This document shows, piece after piece, positions 9,933 to 23,400 of a stretch of 64,000 bases of DNA. The stretch comes from Phylloscopus collybita. Lineage: Eukaryota; Chordata; Aves; Passeriformes; Phylloscopidae. Below the pieces are notes generated by a model. It made no database searches. It saw only the letters and a list, made by a program, of their open reading frames with translations, and was not told where the DNA came from. Position 1 is the first letter of the stretch; every line of letters starts with the position of its first letter. The translations under genes were made by a program, and so were the position numbers. The stretch spans positions 13,905,501 to 13,969,500 of the forward strand of contig JAJNNQ010000130.1 in the NCBI GenBank assembly GCA_027886175.1, read 5' to 3'.

Positions 9933-11243
9933 TTCCTTCAACTTTATTGCATGACCAAAATGTGAAGATTTAGGACATACTTTGTCAAGTGAAGAAGTCC
10001 ACCTTTTAATCAAAATGAGTTGCTGGTATCAAATTAACACCTAGTGAGTGATGCCATTCTTTTAGTAGAAATACTTCTGGTACTTTGGAAGATCACATTT
10101 TACTTTTTCAGCCCTGTTATACTGGCAGTTTAGAATAGTCTTCATGACAATTGCATTCCAATCCTTCCTTTGTTACCATTTTTCAAGTTGAGAAACATGT
10201 TTTCATAGCATAATTATTTTTTATTAATCCACACATTCATGTGTGGATCCTTCAATGTGCGTTACTGGATTTTATTTCACCTCTGTTACTGAAATTCTGG
10301 GAGTCATTTGATTCATCATCTAGGATACCCAGCCCTCTGGTTTTATGATACCTTCTAATTCTGTGTTATCAATAAAACTTATTCTTGCAGCCCTTGTTTC
10401 TATAATAGGGCCATCGAGGGTCTTCTAAATTTTCAATATTTTACACCTTTGATAAAAAACAGATCTAAGCTTTCTCCACACATCAATTCCATAATCTTCA
10501 TATCAAAGAATTGTATTTTTGCTGAACTGAGACATAAAGGATAGTTGTGTGATTATTTTCTATAAACAGGGGGTTTTAGTGGTCATTTTGCTGGTTGCCA
10601 CTCCAGATTCCAAGTGGTGCCACCCCTCTCTGTCTCAGTGTATCTGTGACAAGGACTGTCATAGGGCTTCTTTTAAACTGCTGAACTCTTTTCTCACACT
10701 GACACTTACTCTCTGATATTTCTTCTTCTAATCATACAAGAACACTTCACCCATATTTAAGTCTGATCCTCTCTCTTCTGGACTTTTTACCCCACCCCAG
10801 TGGAGTGTATGAATCCCAGTTTGGAATCCCCTAGTTGATTGGACCCTGCTTTATTGATAGTAGTTCTGGTTTATTTTGTCTGTCACATCATCAATCTTAA
10901 CAACAAAATTAGTTGAGTTAGGCTTTCTGCAGTAATTATTAAATCGTATTTGTCATTTGGGACCCAAAGTTTTGCCTTTTGCCAGACATGTGACTAAAAT
11001 ATGCTCAAACCCAAGAGAGAAATAAAGAAATCTTGGAGTTACTCTGCTGCAGCAGACAGTCTGTCAGACTACATTGTTATCTACACTGAAGAGCCCTGGT
11101 AGCGTGTTTACATCTCTCTTTTTTTTTTTTTTTTTTTTTTTAATTTTGCATAGCTACTCCAATTTATGACTGCCTTGATATGTAAGGGTGCCAGAAATAA
11201 CACATTCAGCTCGACCTCAGGTGAAGGGGAGAAAAGGAGATGA
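9933..11243. other. Intergenic, no gene recognised
   Basis: AT-rich sequence with no coding signal that I recognise. It contains a pure T23 run at 11119-11141. Confidence 0.65.
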
Positions 11244-11248
11244 CCCAC

Positions 11249-12003
11249 TGTCTAGGTTTAGAAAGACAGGTATCAGCCAGGGAAAGCTGGAGTTTCCCTT
11301 GGAATGGGGAATGTAAACCCCTCACCCCTGCCAAATTATAATTTTGCAATTAAGGGCTTTCAGGCAAAGATTTGGGAATAGGAATAACAGTTCTTTACTA
11401 GGAATATTAACAATACAAATGTAGTAGAAGACAAAACCACCCAAACAAGCAAGCAAGCAAACAACAATTTTGGAAAACCCTGACAGAGTCAGAGCTACAA
11501 CCTGACACCCTGTTGGTCAGGGTGTTGGAAGCAGTCCAAAAGTGAGTCCTCCTGGAATGGCAGATGTGGTTCTGGTGTAGTAGAGATGATCCTGTAGAAC
11601 AAGGGTCCAGTGATGGTGAGAAGGGGTCCAGTCTTCCTCCAGGAATCCGGTGAAGCTGGATACCTCGTGTTCCTACATCTCAGTTTTATCCAGGTAGGAA
11701 TGGTTGGCTCCCCCCACTGGGTGGAGCATCTCACAATTGGATGATGGAATGTGGATGTTCCACTTTGGGGATGTGTGCTTTTAGGGGTGTCTTAATGGCC
11801 CATTAGCAGAAAATATCCCCCGGAGGGAGGACAGGGTGAAAGAGATAGGAAACACTGCCCCACCTGGTTTGAACAGTTGGCCCATTATCAAAAGGCACCC
11901 GCCCCCCTCCCCCCAGAGTTACAAGAGATAAAGAAAAACATTTCCCCAGCTGCTTTCAGCAAATGAAATAGAATACACATTTTTGGTTCCATAACCCAAG
12001 ACA
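11249..12003 (-). mobile_element. Solo LTR, copy A (755 bp, minus)
   Basis: Inverted counterpart of the element at 50587-51369, similar along its whole length. On the plus strand it starts TGTCTAGG and ends CCAAGACA, so one terminal base pair has decayed. It is flanked by CCCAC (11244-11248) and TCCAC (12004-12008), a 5-bp target duplication with one mismatch. TG...CA ends, a 5-bp duplication and the lack of any internal region mark a solo LTR of an ERVL-like family. Contains a CAAG/CAAA-rich short repeat at about 11445-11465. Confidence 0.85.
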
Positions 12004-12009
12004 TCCACG

Positions 12010-15000
12010 TAGTGCATCACTTACTTAAGACAATTAAGGTGTGGCACAGGAAGATGTGGAAAGGATCCCTGTCTGATTCTGCTTTGATATTTCAACTTTC
12101 TATGGTAAATATTTGAATAAATGGTGCCTTGCCTTCCCCAGCGTCTGCTGAGGAAATGGCTGTGACAGGGTGGGTGTTTCAGTGGCACCGCAGCTGAGGC
12201 AGCACAGGCACCAAGCAGTCCTGTGAGCCTGCCAGGGTGTGTCAGCAACCTGAGGGAGTCAGTGCAATTCTGTGGCCAACTCCTCCTGTCAAGAGCAATT
12301 TATTTTTAAAAATTGAACTTTATTGTTACACAGTCCCAAAACTTCAGTGGGGTATTTTCATGCCTGACACCACTGAAATGCATGTTTTGTTTTCCTGTTT
12401 TTCATGAACTTGCTGTGAAAGAGGAGCCCGTTCCAGGTACTGTTATAGACTGTTTTCTTCCATGTTCTTTATTCTGGATGGTAATGCTAGAAAACTTGGT
12501 CAGGGAAGGAGTGATTTACCCAAACTGAAATTTAATCAAATCCAGATTATGTTTGTGGGATTTGTTGTGTATTTTTTGTTAATTTACTTTATTCAAGGGA
12601 AAGTATGTGATCATGGAGACTTGGCTGCTTCTGTCTCTTTTTCACTAAATTGAATTCTGTGTTTCTACAAAGAATGTAAAATTTTATCAAATGAGAATTT
12701 ACTTTGATTTTGTGCCCACCCACACAAATGCTTTTGGAGCTCATCTTTCAGCCTTGCTTTCAGCGATGAGAAACCCTGCTCTTGTAATTTAGAATCATCT
12801 GTCTGATAATAACTTGAGTGATGAAAAGCGAAAGTTCTGTCAGTAACAATGCATTTCCAGGCAATTGTTTCATTCTGCTATTTCTGCAGTTTGATCATGA
12901 ATTTTGGAACGTACTTGCTGGATGTTTGCTGTTTACAGTGGTCTGCAGTTCTTCATACCCTGCTTCTTAAGTTAAGTGTAATAATGTCATAATTGCAATA
13001 AGTACATCTTACAGATGAGCAGAAAAAGGGGCTTCCACTCACATACTTTGTCTTAAAAGGCACTGGGCCAAAATTTGTGAGAACAAAACCTCTGTGTCTT
13101 TATTTTGCTGAGGCTTGGAGTAAAACTCATTAAAAGTTTTGGCTCTGACTGTGCTCCATTAAGAGCATGTGACCTATTCCTTGTGGTTATTATCCACATC
13201 TTCACTGTAAATTTATTTTGTGCTCTAAATTACAATCTAGCCAAATAATTTAGTGTTCTTCTATAACTCAGAAGATAACCTGGGGAAAAAAACCCAAGGC
13301 AAACCAAAAAATGCTTAGTTTTTGGCTTATGCAAGGCATATTCCACCTCAGACTTAATCTGAGCTGAATTCAGCCTGGAAAAATGAGAAGACCGCAGCAT
13401 CAATTTATTGCCAATGCGTTTTATTCATGTTAAGGCTTCAGTCTACTGTTTCTCTCTCTTTCCATCTTGAGCATCAGAATATCCAGAGGTGATGCTGGTC
13501 TCCAGTTTATCCTCAGGTGGAATTTTACCTGTTTTTCTTCTGCTCTATAAACCTTTTCACCCGTGTTTCTTTGCCTTTTCTCTTGGCAACTGAGTGCCAC
13601 AGTCATTGAAAGTGCAATGCAACCCTGCAGATAGGCGTCTGGTGAAGTCTACACTCAGTGTGGTTTGGTGTCTGAGGATTCACTGGTCTGTTGTTTTTAT
13701 TCTTGCCTGATGCCAGCATTGTTTCCACCTTCCTAAGAGTTTATTTAGGTGTTGGCTGGAGTTTTCCTTGGTCTCCCTTGATGAGTATTCAATTGCCAGC
13801 AGTGGGTGTAGCTGCTAGTGTTGACAGCTAGTCTGACTTGCAAAGGTGGACTGCTTCCTGAGGCACAATTCCTGTGTTAATGGTGTTTCTGAGCCGTATC
13901 GAGCTGTGCAACAGTCATGAGAGTAATTACTGTCTTATATTTTAATCCTTTTCCTAATTAGCATTTGTTCTTGTGTATGTTTTCAGAACTCAGGGATTAG
14001 CACTTAGCTCAGTACAGGGAGTTCACTGCGAGCACATGAAGCTTGCCTGTGTTCCACAGAAAGCAAAAAGACCTTTGAATAAAAAACAACTGGATTTTGA
14101 ATGGCACGTTAATGCTTCCATGCAGGAAGACACAGAAAGAAACAGTTCTGATATTAAATAAATAGAACATTCATATCTCAACAGTCTTTTAGAGTTAAAA
14201 AGCCCACGTCTTATTGAGTACAGATCTTCTTTTAAGACATCCCGGGTAAAAAGATTGAGTTAATCTGCCTTGGTAGAACTGTTTATTCATTCTTCTGTCA
14301 GAGGAGAAATGAATGGATTTACCCTGTCTTTATGCTTCACACAAGCAGCAAAGGAGGAAGCATACGTACCTGTCATGCAGTACAGTGTGAGTATAGGAAT
14401 ATATAGGATTATTCACTCAGCCATCAGGCATTACCTTGTGTCACAGGAAGCGTAGAAGGTTTGTTGTGGGAATGAACAAGCTGAAGTGACCATTGCTGTA
14501 TTCCTGGGATCCCAGACAATCTGTGACATTCATGTAGCTGCTGGGCTATAACAACCTCAGCTTCCTCTTCCTCTAAAATAAGAGGAGCTTAGGAAGAGAG
14601 AATAAGATTTCTGTCAGCTTTCTTTTGGCAATAGAACCAATCACTAACTAAATGAATGTGGTTATCTTGACTGAAAATGAATTTGAAGTGCCTGCTTAGA
14701 GCATGCAACTCCTGTGAAGCAGTCATAGGACAGCGTTTTCCAAGGGCAGAAACTGTAGTGGACTATTTTAAGCTCTAAACATAAGCAGCTGTAGTTCCAC
14801 TCCAGATATTAGAGGAGTTATATAGCTTTGTACAAAGGTGCAATTTGATTCCTAGGTTGGGATTTAAATTTTTCAGAAGCAGGGATGTTGTATTTCTTCT
14901 GTGACATTTGCAGCTCAATAGTGGACAGCCTTGCTCATATTGAATAGGAGGAAAAAGCAGAATAATGGTTTTTCTTCCCCCCAGTGAAAATTCACATTTG

Positions 15001-18000
15001 GTTTGGTTTTGGTTTTTGTTTGTTTGTTTGTTTTTACTTCTGCATGTTTCAGTCTCAGAAGTACTTTGAGTTAATTGCTTCACATCTGTGTCACTTACAA
15101 CCATGCATGCCTGGTTTTACTGGAGCCTGAGGCTGGGCCTGTGTTTGAGTAGCCGGTGTGGAGCTGTGTGCTGCTGTGGCTGCACCAGGACTCAGACAAG
15201 GCAGTTCCAAACTGGCAGGGGTATATTTGCAATGTGCCTCAAGTTTGGAGGTACGTGAAGCAGTCTGTTCAAAGCTTAGCTCTGAAACTTCTTTCTTAAG
15301 CAAAAGTCTATGCTCAGCTTTAATTATTGAGCTCTTAGTTCTCCTCCCTGATATTCTCTCCGACCAGGGAGACTGGACTGGTTTCCCTGGGAACTTTCCA
15401 TGGCATGTTTATTGCGTAAGTCTGACTAACAGTAGCATAGCTACAGTGTAGTGCAGTCTCTGTTTTCACTTTCAGTAGCCCAGGTTTTGGTTGGTTTTTT
15501 TAAAAACTTTCTCCACTTCAGATTCCTCATGTAGCTGCTTAGGGGAATGACATTTCTCTCTTCAGCATGCTCAGAGAAAACGTGAATTCAGATGGCAGAA
15601 TCTTTGTGTTGAGACAGACTGGGAGTTGAACAAATATCTTAAGACCTGGATCACTTTTGCTGCTTTGCCTCACACAGGAAAGGGCTGCAGCTCTCATCTG
15701 TCTGTATGATGGTGAGTTCTCTAGAGAGAACATGTTTCAGACAGAAAAAAATAACTGAAAACTTCTTCATCCTGGAAATGACTGTGCCACTGCTGTGCTG
15801 ATCAAGAAAAAAGATGTGGAAAAATTGTTCCCTCACCTCCCCTATTTCATTGGTAGTGAAATTCAGTTGATTTTAGAGAAGGAATTTTTTTATTTAAATC
15901 TGTATCTTTAAGAAACAAGTCAAACTTGTTAGCCATGTGATTTAGTTGTAAAGCTGACATGTTTCAGCCTCAGCTGAGGAGCGTGGCTGGAGGGAAGTTG
16001 TTTGTAATATAAATGAAGAAAAAATAGTTTGTTGAAAGAATGATTGTTTCTGAGAAGCTGGTTATTAAATATAATCTGTTTTGAGTAAAATCCTTGGTGT
16101 GGCAGAGGGCTTTGTTGCAATGACTAACACATTTTAATGGACATTCCAACTTTGAACCCTCCTATGAAGTTACTGGCCCTCCAGCAGTGACCTAAAGTCT
16201 GTGCTACAGGAATCTTCTGTTGCTTGTGTTAATGCTGTCATAGTCAGGTGGGCGTTTTGTTTTTTACTGACTGTGTTGGACTATAATGGCAATATTTGGT
16301 AGCCCAGTTGTACTTTACCATTTATGCCAGCATAAGCTTTTTCCCCCTCAGATCTTTTATCCATCTTAGTGAAGTTAGAGGATTTGTAGCTTTGTGTGGT
16401 ATAGTTGAGCCTGTCCCTGTAGATACCAAGAGTGAGCTTAGTCAGTGATTTAGCACTGGAGCCAGGCTGACATCATGCCTGTGTTATGGAAACAATGAGG
16501 TCGTTGGAATGATTTGCTAACTTGGCTGATGTCTGTGTTTGTTGCTGTATGGAACACAGCCCCAGATTGTGCCCTGTTCCTGAGTAGGGCATGAACCACT
16601 GTGCAAGTTCTTCCAGTCGCCTTTTCTGTGATTCTTTTGACTTTACTGCACTTGTGAGCACTAAGTGATAGTTTTTAGTAGAGAAAACTTTTGCAAGTCA
16701 AAATAAATCCCATAATAAAGGGTGGTCTCGGTGTTTGAACTGTTTTAAGAAGACCTAGCTTGGTCTGGAATTATCATTAATCCATCACACAGTGCAGAAA
16801 CTCACATCAGTGAAAAGAATTCCTTGCCCCAAAGTGAAAATAACATGATGACAGCACAGCTGAAGGAGTTTCAAATTAGTGCAGATACTCACAGGTTAGC
16901 ACTTGCATCCAGTGCCCTTATGAGTGATGTTCTGCCCTGCAGAGTGAGACAAACTGAAAAGCCATGGACAGATTTCCCAATGTAGAAACACTGCTATTTG
17001 GATACCTAGAGCTAAAACCCAATTTAAACACAAATCTGTTCAATATTTTCCTAGGCTATTCTGTTGGAAATTTTGAATGACTCCCTTTGAAGTAGTTTTT
17101 GTAAAGTTTTTAGCTGTAACTAGCACTTAGTTACCAAGCAAGCAGCTGGATTTGCAAAGAAGATGAATCCCTTGGATAATCATATCTGCTAAGTCCATTC
17201 AAGTGGATTTCAAGATGGTAACAATGGATGTAGTGTGAGATTTGAAGGCTTCCTCAACAAAATATAATTTAGTTGTCCTAAGTGTAATTAAAATACTAAT
17301 TGTATTTTTTTCCTTTTTTTTCAGATCATGCTTCACCGACAGGGTATGTGTCTGCTCCATTGGCTTTAAAAATTGATTTACTGATGTTATCCATGAAAAC
17401 AAAATGTCACCAGCATAAAGGTGGTCCATTTGCATTTGTCCAGTTGTTTATAAAGGATTTTGATCAACACTTTAGCATATTAAGACAAATAACATATTAA
17501 GGCATTTCTTACTGCTGTTTTTGGGGCAAGCAGGTTGCTGTGGTGGTTTTTTTCTGACATGATATTAAAGGAAAGCAATACAAAATACTTCTCTAGTGGC
17601 TTGTTCCACCCCAAGGATGATACTGAAAAATAAGTTTATGTTGTTTGAGCTCAGTTAGTTAGTCTTGAAAAAGCACTGTCATGAGAATTTAGCAGATTGG
17701 ACTATGGTTGTTTATTTTCTTGCAACAAAAACAAATGCAAATACTCCATTTGTGTAATTAAAAGTTGTAGGATAATTATCTTTACAATTTCCATAGTCTT
17801 GGCAACTTAGTGAATTTAGATGCATATTTCTACCAGTCAAATGAGATTTATGAATATGTATTTCATGTAATGTGGAAGAAAATGGAAGTTTCTTGTGGTA
17901 GAAGCTTGCTTCTATTTGACTCACTGATTGCTTCCTCCACTGTCATTCGAAGGCCCAAAGGTGTCAGCTTGGTAAACTTTTTCTGGTGTTTGTGAACTTG

Positions 18001-19280
18001 ATGTTACAGGAACATGCTTTTGAAAAAGCAGGTTGTTTATTCTTTGTAAATTAGCACTCAAAGCCAGCAAAGGTAATACCAGTGACTTTTCTGAAATACC
18101 TGTGAGTTGGTTGTTAATCTTCACTTCATAAGAGCTTGCAAGAGCTGTTGTGATTATTTCATCAGTGGTGCACTCAGCAAAGTGCAGGTTTAGAAATGCC
18201 ATCATAAATAGAGTGAGTGATCTTTGGATCTCATTTTCCATGTCCACTCTCTATGCTAAAATCACCATATGAGAGTATTTTGTCCTGTCTTGATGTTGTA
18301 GACTAGGCAGTGCAGGTAGATGATGGAGTAGGTGGGGAATATCTATTGCAACAGGAGCATTTGAAAAGTGTGAAAAGAGTAAGTAAAATGGGAAAGGTTA
18401 ATTTTGGTTGAGAAAGGAAGTTTCTTGGTCCACATCTTCCTGTAGTGTTGTCAAGACAAATGTTTCCTGTTGTTTTGTCATTTTATTTTCCAGGCAGGAG
18501 GAACTCAAAGCTGTAGCCCAGGATTTTTGTGCTGGTGTGTTGCCTTCCTGGTGGTGTTGGTTTCCTTTCTGGGAGTGTTTTGTCCCTGCAGTAGATATTT
18601 TTTACCTTGAATGAATGGCTTAATTTCACTGTCCTTCAGAGGTGTGAGTAGTAACCCACATTTACTTCCGTCTGTTCAGTGCTTACAAGATGTTCAGTTT
18701 TATTCCTGGAGTGTTCTCTCATGTGAGGATAAGGCTATTTGCTAAAGAAATTTCTGAGTAAAATGCTCTTGAACAGTAATTTTTAAACATTGTATTTACT
18801 GTAGAAGGTGTCATTTTCTTCTTTGTAATTGCAAGTGCTTCAGGATTACTGAAAATCTAATTAACCTTATAAAAGGAAGAGCGTGCTGATATTTGTAGGG
18901 AGAATGAAGAATGTAGGACAGAGTTAAGCTGATAAAGTAAAGGATAATATTTAGTTGCAGCCATGGTAATGACCACGGGGACACTCTTGTTTCAGGAGCA
19001 GCACTGTGACAAACACAGTCCCTGGGAATAAATTGTTCTTATTCTGCAAGCAGCTCGTTTCTCCCTGAAACTGCATGAAGCCAGCCCCTCGAGGCAGTGT
19101 TAGGGTATTTCAGCTCAGAGAAGCTGGTGTTCAGGCAAAATTTGAAATCTAGGGCCTCATAATATATTTCAGTATTTTGATGGAAATGCCATTAGCCTTA
19201 CATTGTGGCTGTGCTTTTAATTCCTTGAGAGTTTTAGCTGGCTACCTTCAGCTGACAGCACCCGAGGGAATGGCTTGAAG
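12010..19280. other. Intergenic, no gene recognised
   Basis: More than 7 kb between PLK4 and HSPA4L. I see only short chance open frames, a TTTG-type low-complexity stretch near 15000-15036, and no splice-flanked coding exon. A non-coding transcript cannot be excluded from sequence alone. Confidence 0.6.
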
Positions 19281-19285
19281 CTGTG

Positions 19286-19520
19286 TCAGGGTTGGGTTAG
19301 GTTGGATACCAGGAAAAGGTTTTTCACCCAGAGGGTGTCTGGGCACTGAACAGGCTCCCCATGGAAGGGGTCACAGCACCAGGCCTGACAGAGTTCAAGA
19401 AGCATTTGGACAATGCTTTAGGGTGGGAATGCTGGGGTGTCCTGTTCAGGGCCAGAAGTTGGACTTGGATGATCCTTGTGGGTCCCTTTCAACTCAGGAT
19501 ATTCTGTGATTCTTTCAATA
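19286..19520 (+). mobile_element. CR1 LINE 3' end (plus)
   Basis: About 235 bp matching the last part of avian CR1, from GGTTGGATACCAGGAAAAGG to the ending ATATTCTGTGATTCTTTC, the degenerate ATTCTATG-type CR1 tail. It is 5'-truncated. This tail is of the type shared by the SINE at 36074-36212. Confidence 0.88.
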
Positions 19521-20480
19521 TCTTACTTTGCTGGAACAATCCTTCTGCAGTGTGACAATGGGGTACTTTTCCTGGTGGTGAACGTGCTTGCACAGCTGCT
19601 CGGTCCTGGGGCTGATTGAGTGGTCTGAGGTGCTGAGACAGCAGAGTAGGTTAAGGGCAGTATTCTCACCTGTACTGATAAGGTATCAAGTTGATTTTTG
19701 CATATGCACTCTATATGTGCACGTATATACATGTATATATATAGTTTTTTCAATTGGAAGAACCTTTCCCCACCCCTAAACCTGGCCTGTGAAATTAATA
19801 TAGCTGAAATATTTTATTGAGCTCGAAGATTGCAAAGCCTGTAAGAAATGCAGACTTTTGAGGAATTTTTGAAGTGTACTGAGGAAGAGGGATATAAAAA
19901 TGTTGAATCATGTTGTTTTGGTGCATTTGTATTGGTTAGGCAGAATTCCACAGTCATTGCATCCTGGCAGAGGACACAGGGATTCCTGTTACACTGCTAG
20001 CACATAGAAAAATTCCTGGAGGAGTCCCACAGGTTGCTGCTTTCCAGCTGCACCTCCACATCTGCTCAGAGAATCAACTGTGCCCAAAGCCAGAAATTTC
20101 CCCCAGCAGTTCAGGGCACAGGAAAACTACCTTGAACTTGTATGTTGCAGTAGGTCATTAGGTCATTCGTGGAAGACCAGTTAGTGAAAACTTGGGAATC
20201 TGTGCTTATCCAAATGCAGAGATGTGATGGCAACTGTGAAAATAACTGCAGTTCCCCAGAGGCAAAGCAGTGCTGTTTGGACTGCAGCAGCCTGGGACAG
20301 AGAAGGGTGAGAGAAGCCACAGCAGGACAGGTGAGGCACCAAAAACGCCTTTATCTTACCTGTGACCTTCTGCACAAACTCACATTGTATCAACCCACGA
20401 CATCAGACAAAGCTGCTTTTAAGAACACTGATGCAAAAATGAGGTCTTGGGTGGTCATTTATGGTTCAAGTAGCGGTTTA
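19521..20480. other. Intergenic, no gene recognised
   Basis: Contains an alternating TA/CA purine-pyrimidine stretch at about 19715-19745. No coding exon or repeat family recognised. Confidence 0.55.
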
Positions 20481-20484
20481 TATA

Positions 20485-23400
20485 TTTATTATCATTATAC
20501 ACAACCTTGACAATCTATATTGCCATTCAAAAATAAATTGAAGTCTTGTCAATTTGCACATGATCTGTCACTACTAAGAATCCCATTTACATACATCGTA
20601 AACATTTTCCATACTTAAACACTGCTTTAAATTCTGACGCTCCCATCTCTTCCCCCCTCAACCCATGGAGATATGGTTATTGACTATGCAAAGAAACTTT
20701 TCCAACCACCTTTTTTGATCAACTTAATTAATTCAACACTTGGTAGAGGTGGCTGGTGCGAATAGCTCTTAATTGCATTTTTGTTTAAAATGATTCTTGA
20801 TGCATTTCCTTGCAGTGATTCCTGGTTTCCATTGCTTGATGTACTTCCTTCTGACCAGGAAAGAAGGAAACCAAGGTTTAACAGCTGTATCAAGTAAGTC
20901 ATATCAAGCACGTTCCTGGTTTAGTATTCTGTGGTGCCAACAGTCACGTTTAGTTGTTTTCACTGTTATTTACATGTGTAGTAAGTGGTTGAATTCTTCA
21001 AATTTCAACCACAGAGAATTAAGAACTCAGCTAGGAGTCAGCCACCACACACTTTCTGTAGCTACTAAGAGCTTGTGTTTGTACTCCAACTGCTATCTTG
21101 GGAGTTCAGAATTAAAATTTATGAGGCATTGACTCCTTTTGTTAAGCAACATGTTTTTTACCACCTCTTTTGAGAGTTTCTGTCTCCTGATGCCAGAAAG
21201 AGAAAACTTAATTAAGAGTAACAGAAGTGTAAGAGGCAACAGAATATTCCTCCATCCAGTTAATAAACTCACAGCTAGTGGCAATTAATATAAGCATCTT
21301 TAGAGCAGGCAGACCTTGTACCAGCCCATAACTCAAGTTCAGGCATCTGAGCTTCACTTGAGAAGGGCTCATAGAAGTATGGAAGTTTTACAGTGTGATT
21401 ACACAGCAATGAAAAGTCCTACTTTGAGGAATGAGGTTCATAATGGCACTGTTCTGTGGGAATTGAATTTATCTTCTTTTCCTACAGCAGCTGGGCAGGT
21501 GCTTTGAACCAGCAAATGCAGTGTGTTTGCAGCATGGCTTCATGTTTTGGATGCTGGCACTGGTTAACTGACCAGCATGGAAAACTGGAGTTCTGACAAG
21601 TATCGATTCCAAGTTTTGTTAAGGCTGTTAATTTTTCACACTGGTGTCAAAAAATAATTGGGAAGAAAAGCCTCCTGCCAGCTCCTTGCTTGGTTCCTGA
21701 AATGACGCTTACATAATCCTTACAGGAAAACCCCCACTTAAATATGGAGTATTTGAGATCTGTTATTAGCAATCTATAGGAGATTGGAGTTCAGCACACA
21801 GAGATGTTGGAAGATGTTGAGGAATTTCAAATTTCTGAAGAGACAAATCTCATCAACACACAGATTGGATGCTTTACGTTAACAGCTTCCACTTGTATGC
21901 AGAAGCAGCAAAACCTCCATCCCACACAGCACAAGGTGTTCAGAATGCTGAAGCTGCACCGCAGATACTGCACTGCCCCTCTGTGCTGCCGTGCCAGAGA
22001 CAGGGCACCTTCCCCCTCACTCTGGCCCGGGGCCTTGCGAGGCAGAGCGGGAATACAGCTTGTGGAATACAGGCTGGCTGCTTCCCAGCCGCCTCTGAGC
22101 ACCCAGGACCCAGCTGCTCACTCCGTGCTTTGCAAGCACGCCCCAAAGGCAGTGTTTAAGCAGTGCAAGGACACAGCCAGAAGCTAGCAAGGGAGAGGTG
22201 TCTTCATTCGAATTCACACGTACAAAATCAAAACCTTCACTCAAAAGCACGGAGTATTTTGTCATGAAGCAGCAGCTTCAAGAAAGAAGAGCATAAACCC
22301 CTAATTTAAGTGTTACAAATCTGTTTATGTTACATTTGAATGAAATTCAAAGAAACTCCTTGGAATCAAAAGTACCATAATAAAAAAGTGGAAAGGAACT
22401 CATGAATCAGTTCTAAACTAAACTTAGTTTAGTAAAGAAAAAAAAAAACAAATTAATTTTGAAGCCTTTTCTTGAGCAAGTCCATTAATGCTCCATACAG
22501 GAGAGAATGAGTCCTCTTTAAAGGAAAGAAGGAAGCTCTTACTGGTAAAATGAAACAATATATTATGCTGGTTTGTAACTAGCTCTTCATATGAAACTTT
22601 AGAACCTGATTTACAGAACTTTTGGTTTTTTAAACAAACTGTACTGTGTTTACAAAGATAGTGTTGCTTCCTTTTTTCTTTTTGTGGGACAGAGGGAATG
22701 TTTTCAAATATTAGAAATGTATCTTGCCCTTAGCAGAAGGTTTCAAATAAGACATTATCAACAAATACCTGCTGTTATAATGTACAAGATGCAGAGCAGC
22801 AGACTACTGCTGGTTCCCTAACAAAACTTTATGTTGCAAAGACACTTACTCTGTGCTGTCAGGGTAGGCAGAGGGAACTTGCTCATTGAGTCTGACACAC
22901 AAAACCTCAAGCTGTGCATAGTGTGTAAGTAATCTGTCCTGGTAAAAGCTCCTCTTTGTAAAAGGAAACAGATTACAAATGAGCAAGTCATATATTAATG
23001 TGAACCTCACTGTGGAAAGATCAGCTCTGCTCTCCCAAACAGGATTCCTAACATGGACCTCAGAGCCAGCTTCTGTGGGCAGTCTGTGGGCAGCATTCCT
23101 TTTCAGCAGGGATCTAGAGACAGACCAGATGCACAGCAAACAAAACCCTATTCTAGTAAGAAAACTCGACTACAACTGTTTGTCTGAACCATATCTGCTT
23201 TTAAGCGTGCAGAATTATTCTAGCCTTTATCCTAAGCATTGCCTCGAACATCGGTGATGGAGCATTAAGCATCTGATGGCCGTGAGCAGAGGACACCCTG
23301 TTCTTGCCCATGACCTTTTAGCTACTGGAGAGCTGACACTGAAGATTTCTGCAGTTTTGTGCTCTTCTGCCACAGGTACCAAGAAGTCTACCTAGACAAA

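Noticed and set aside
22017..22265. Overlapping frames on both strands in a GC-richer patch downstream of HSPA4L
   Set aside because: Mutually overlapping frames without homology. Most likely composition.
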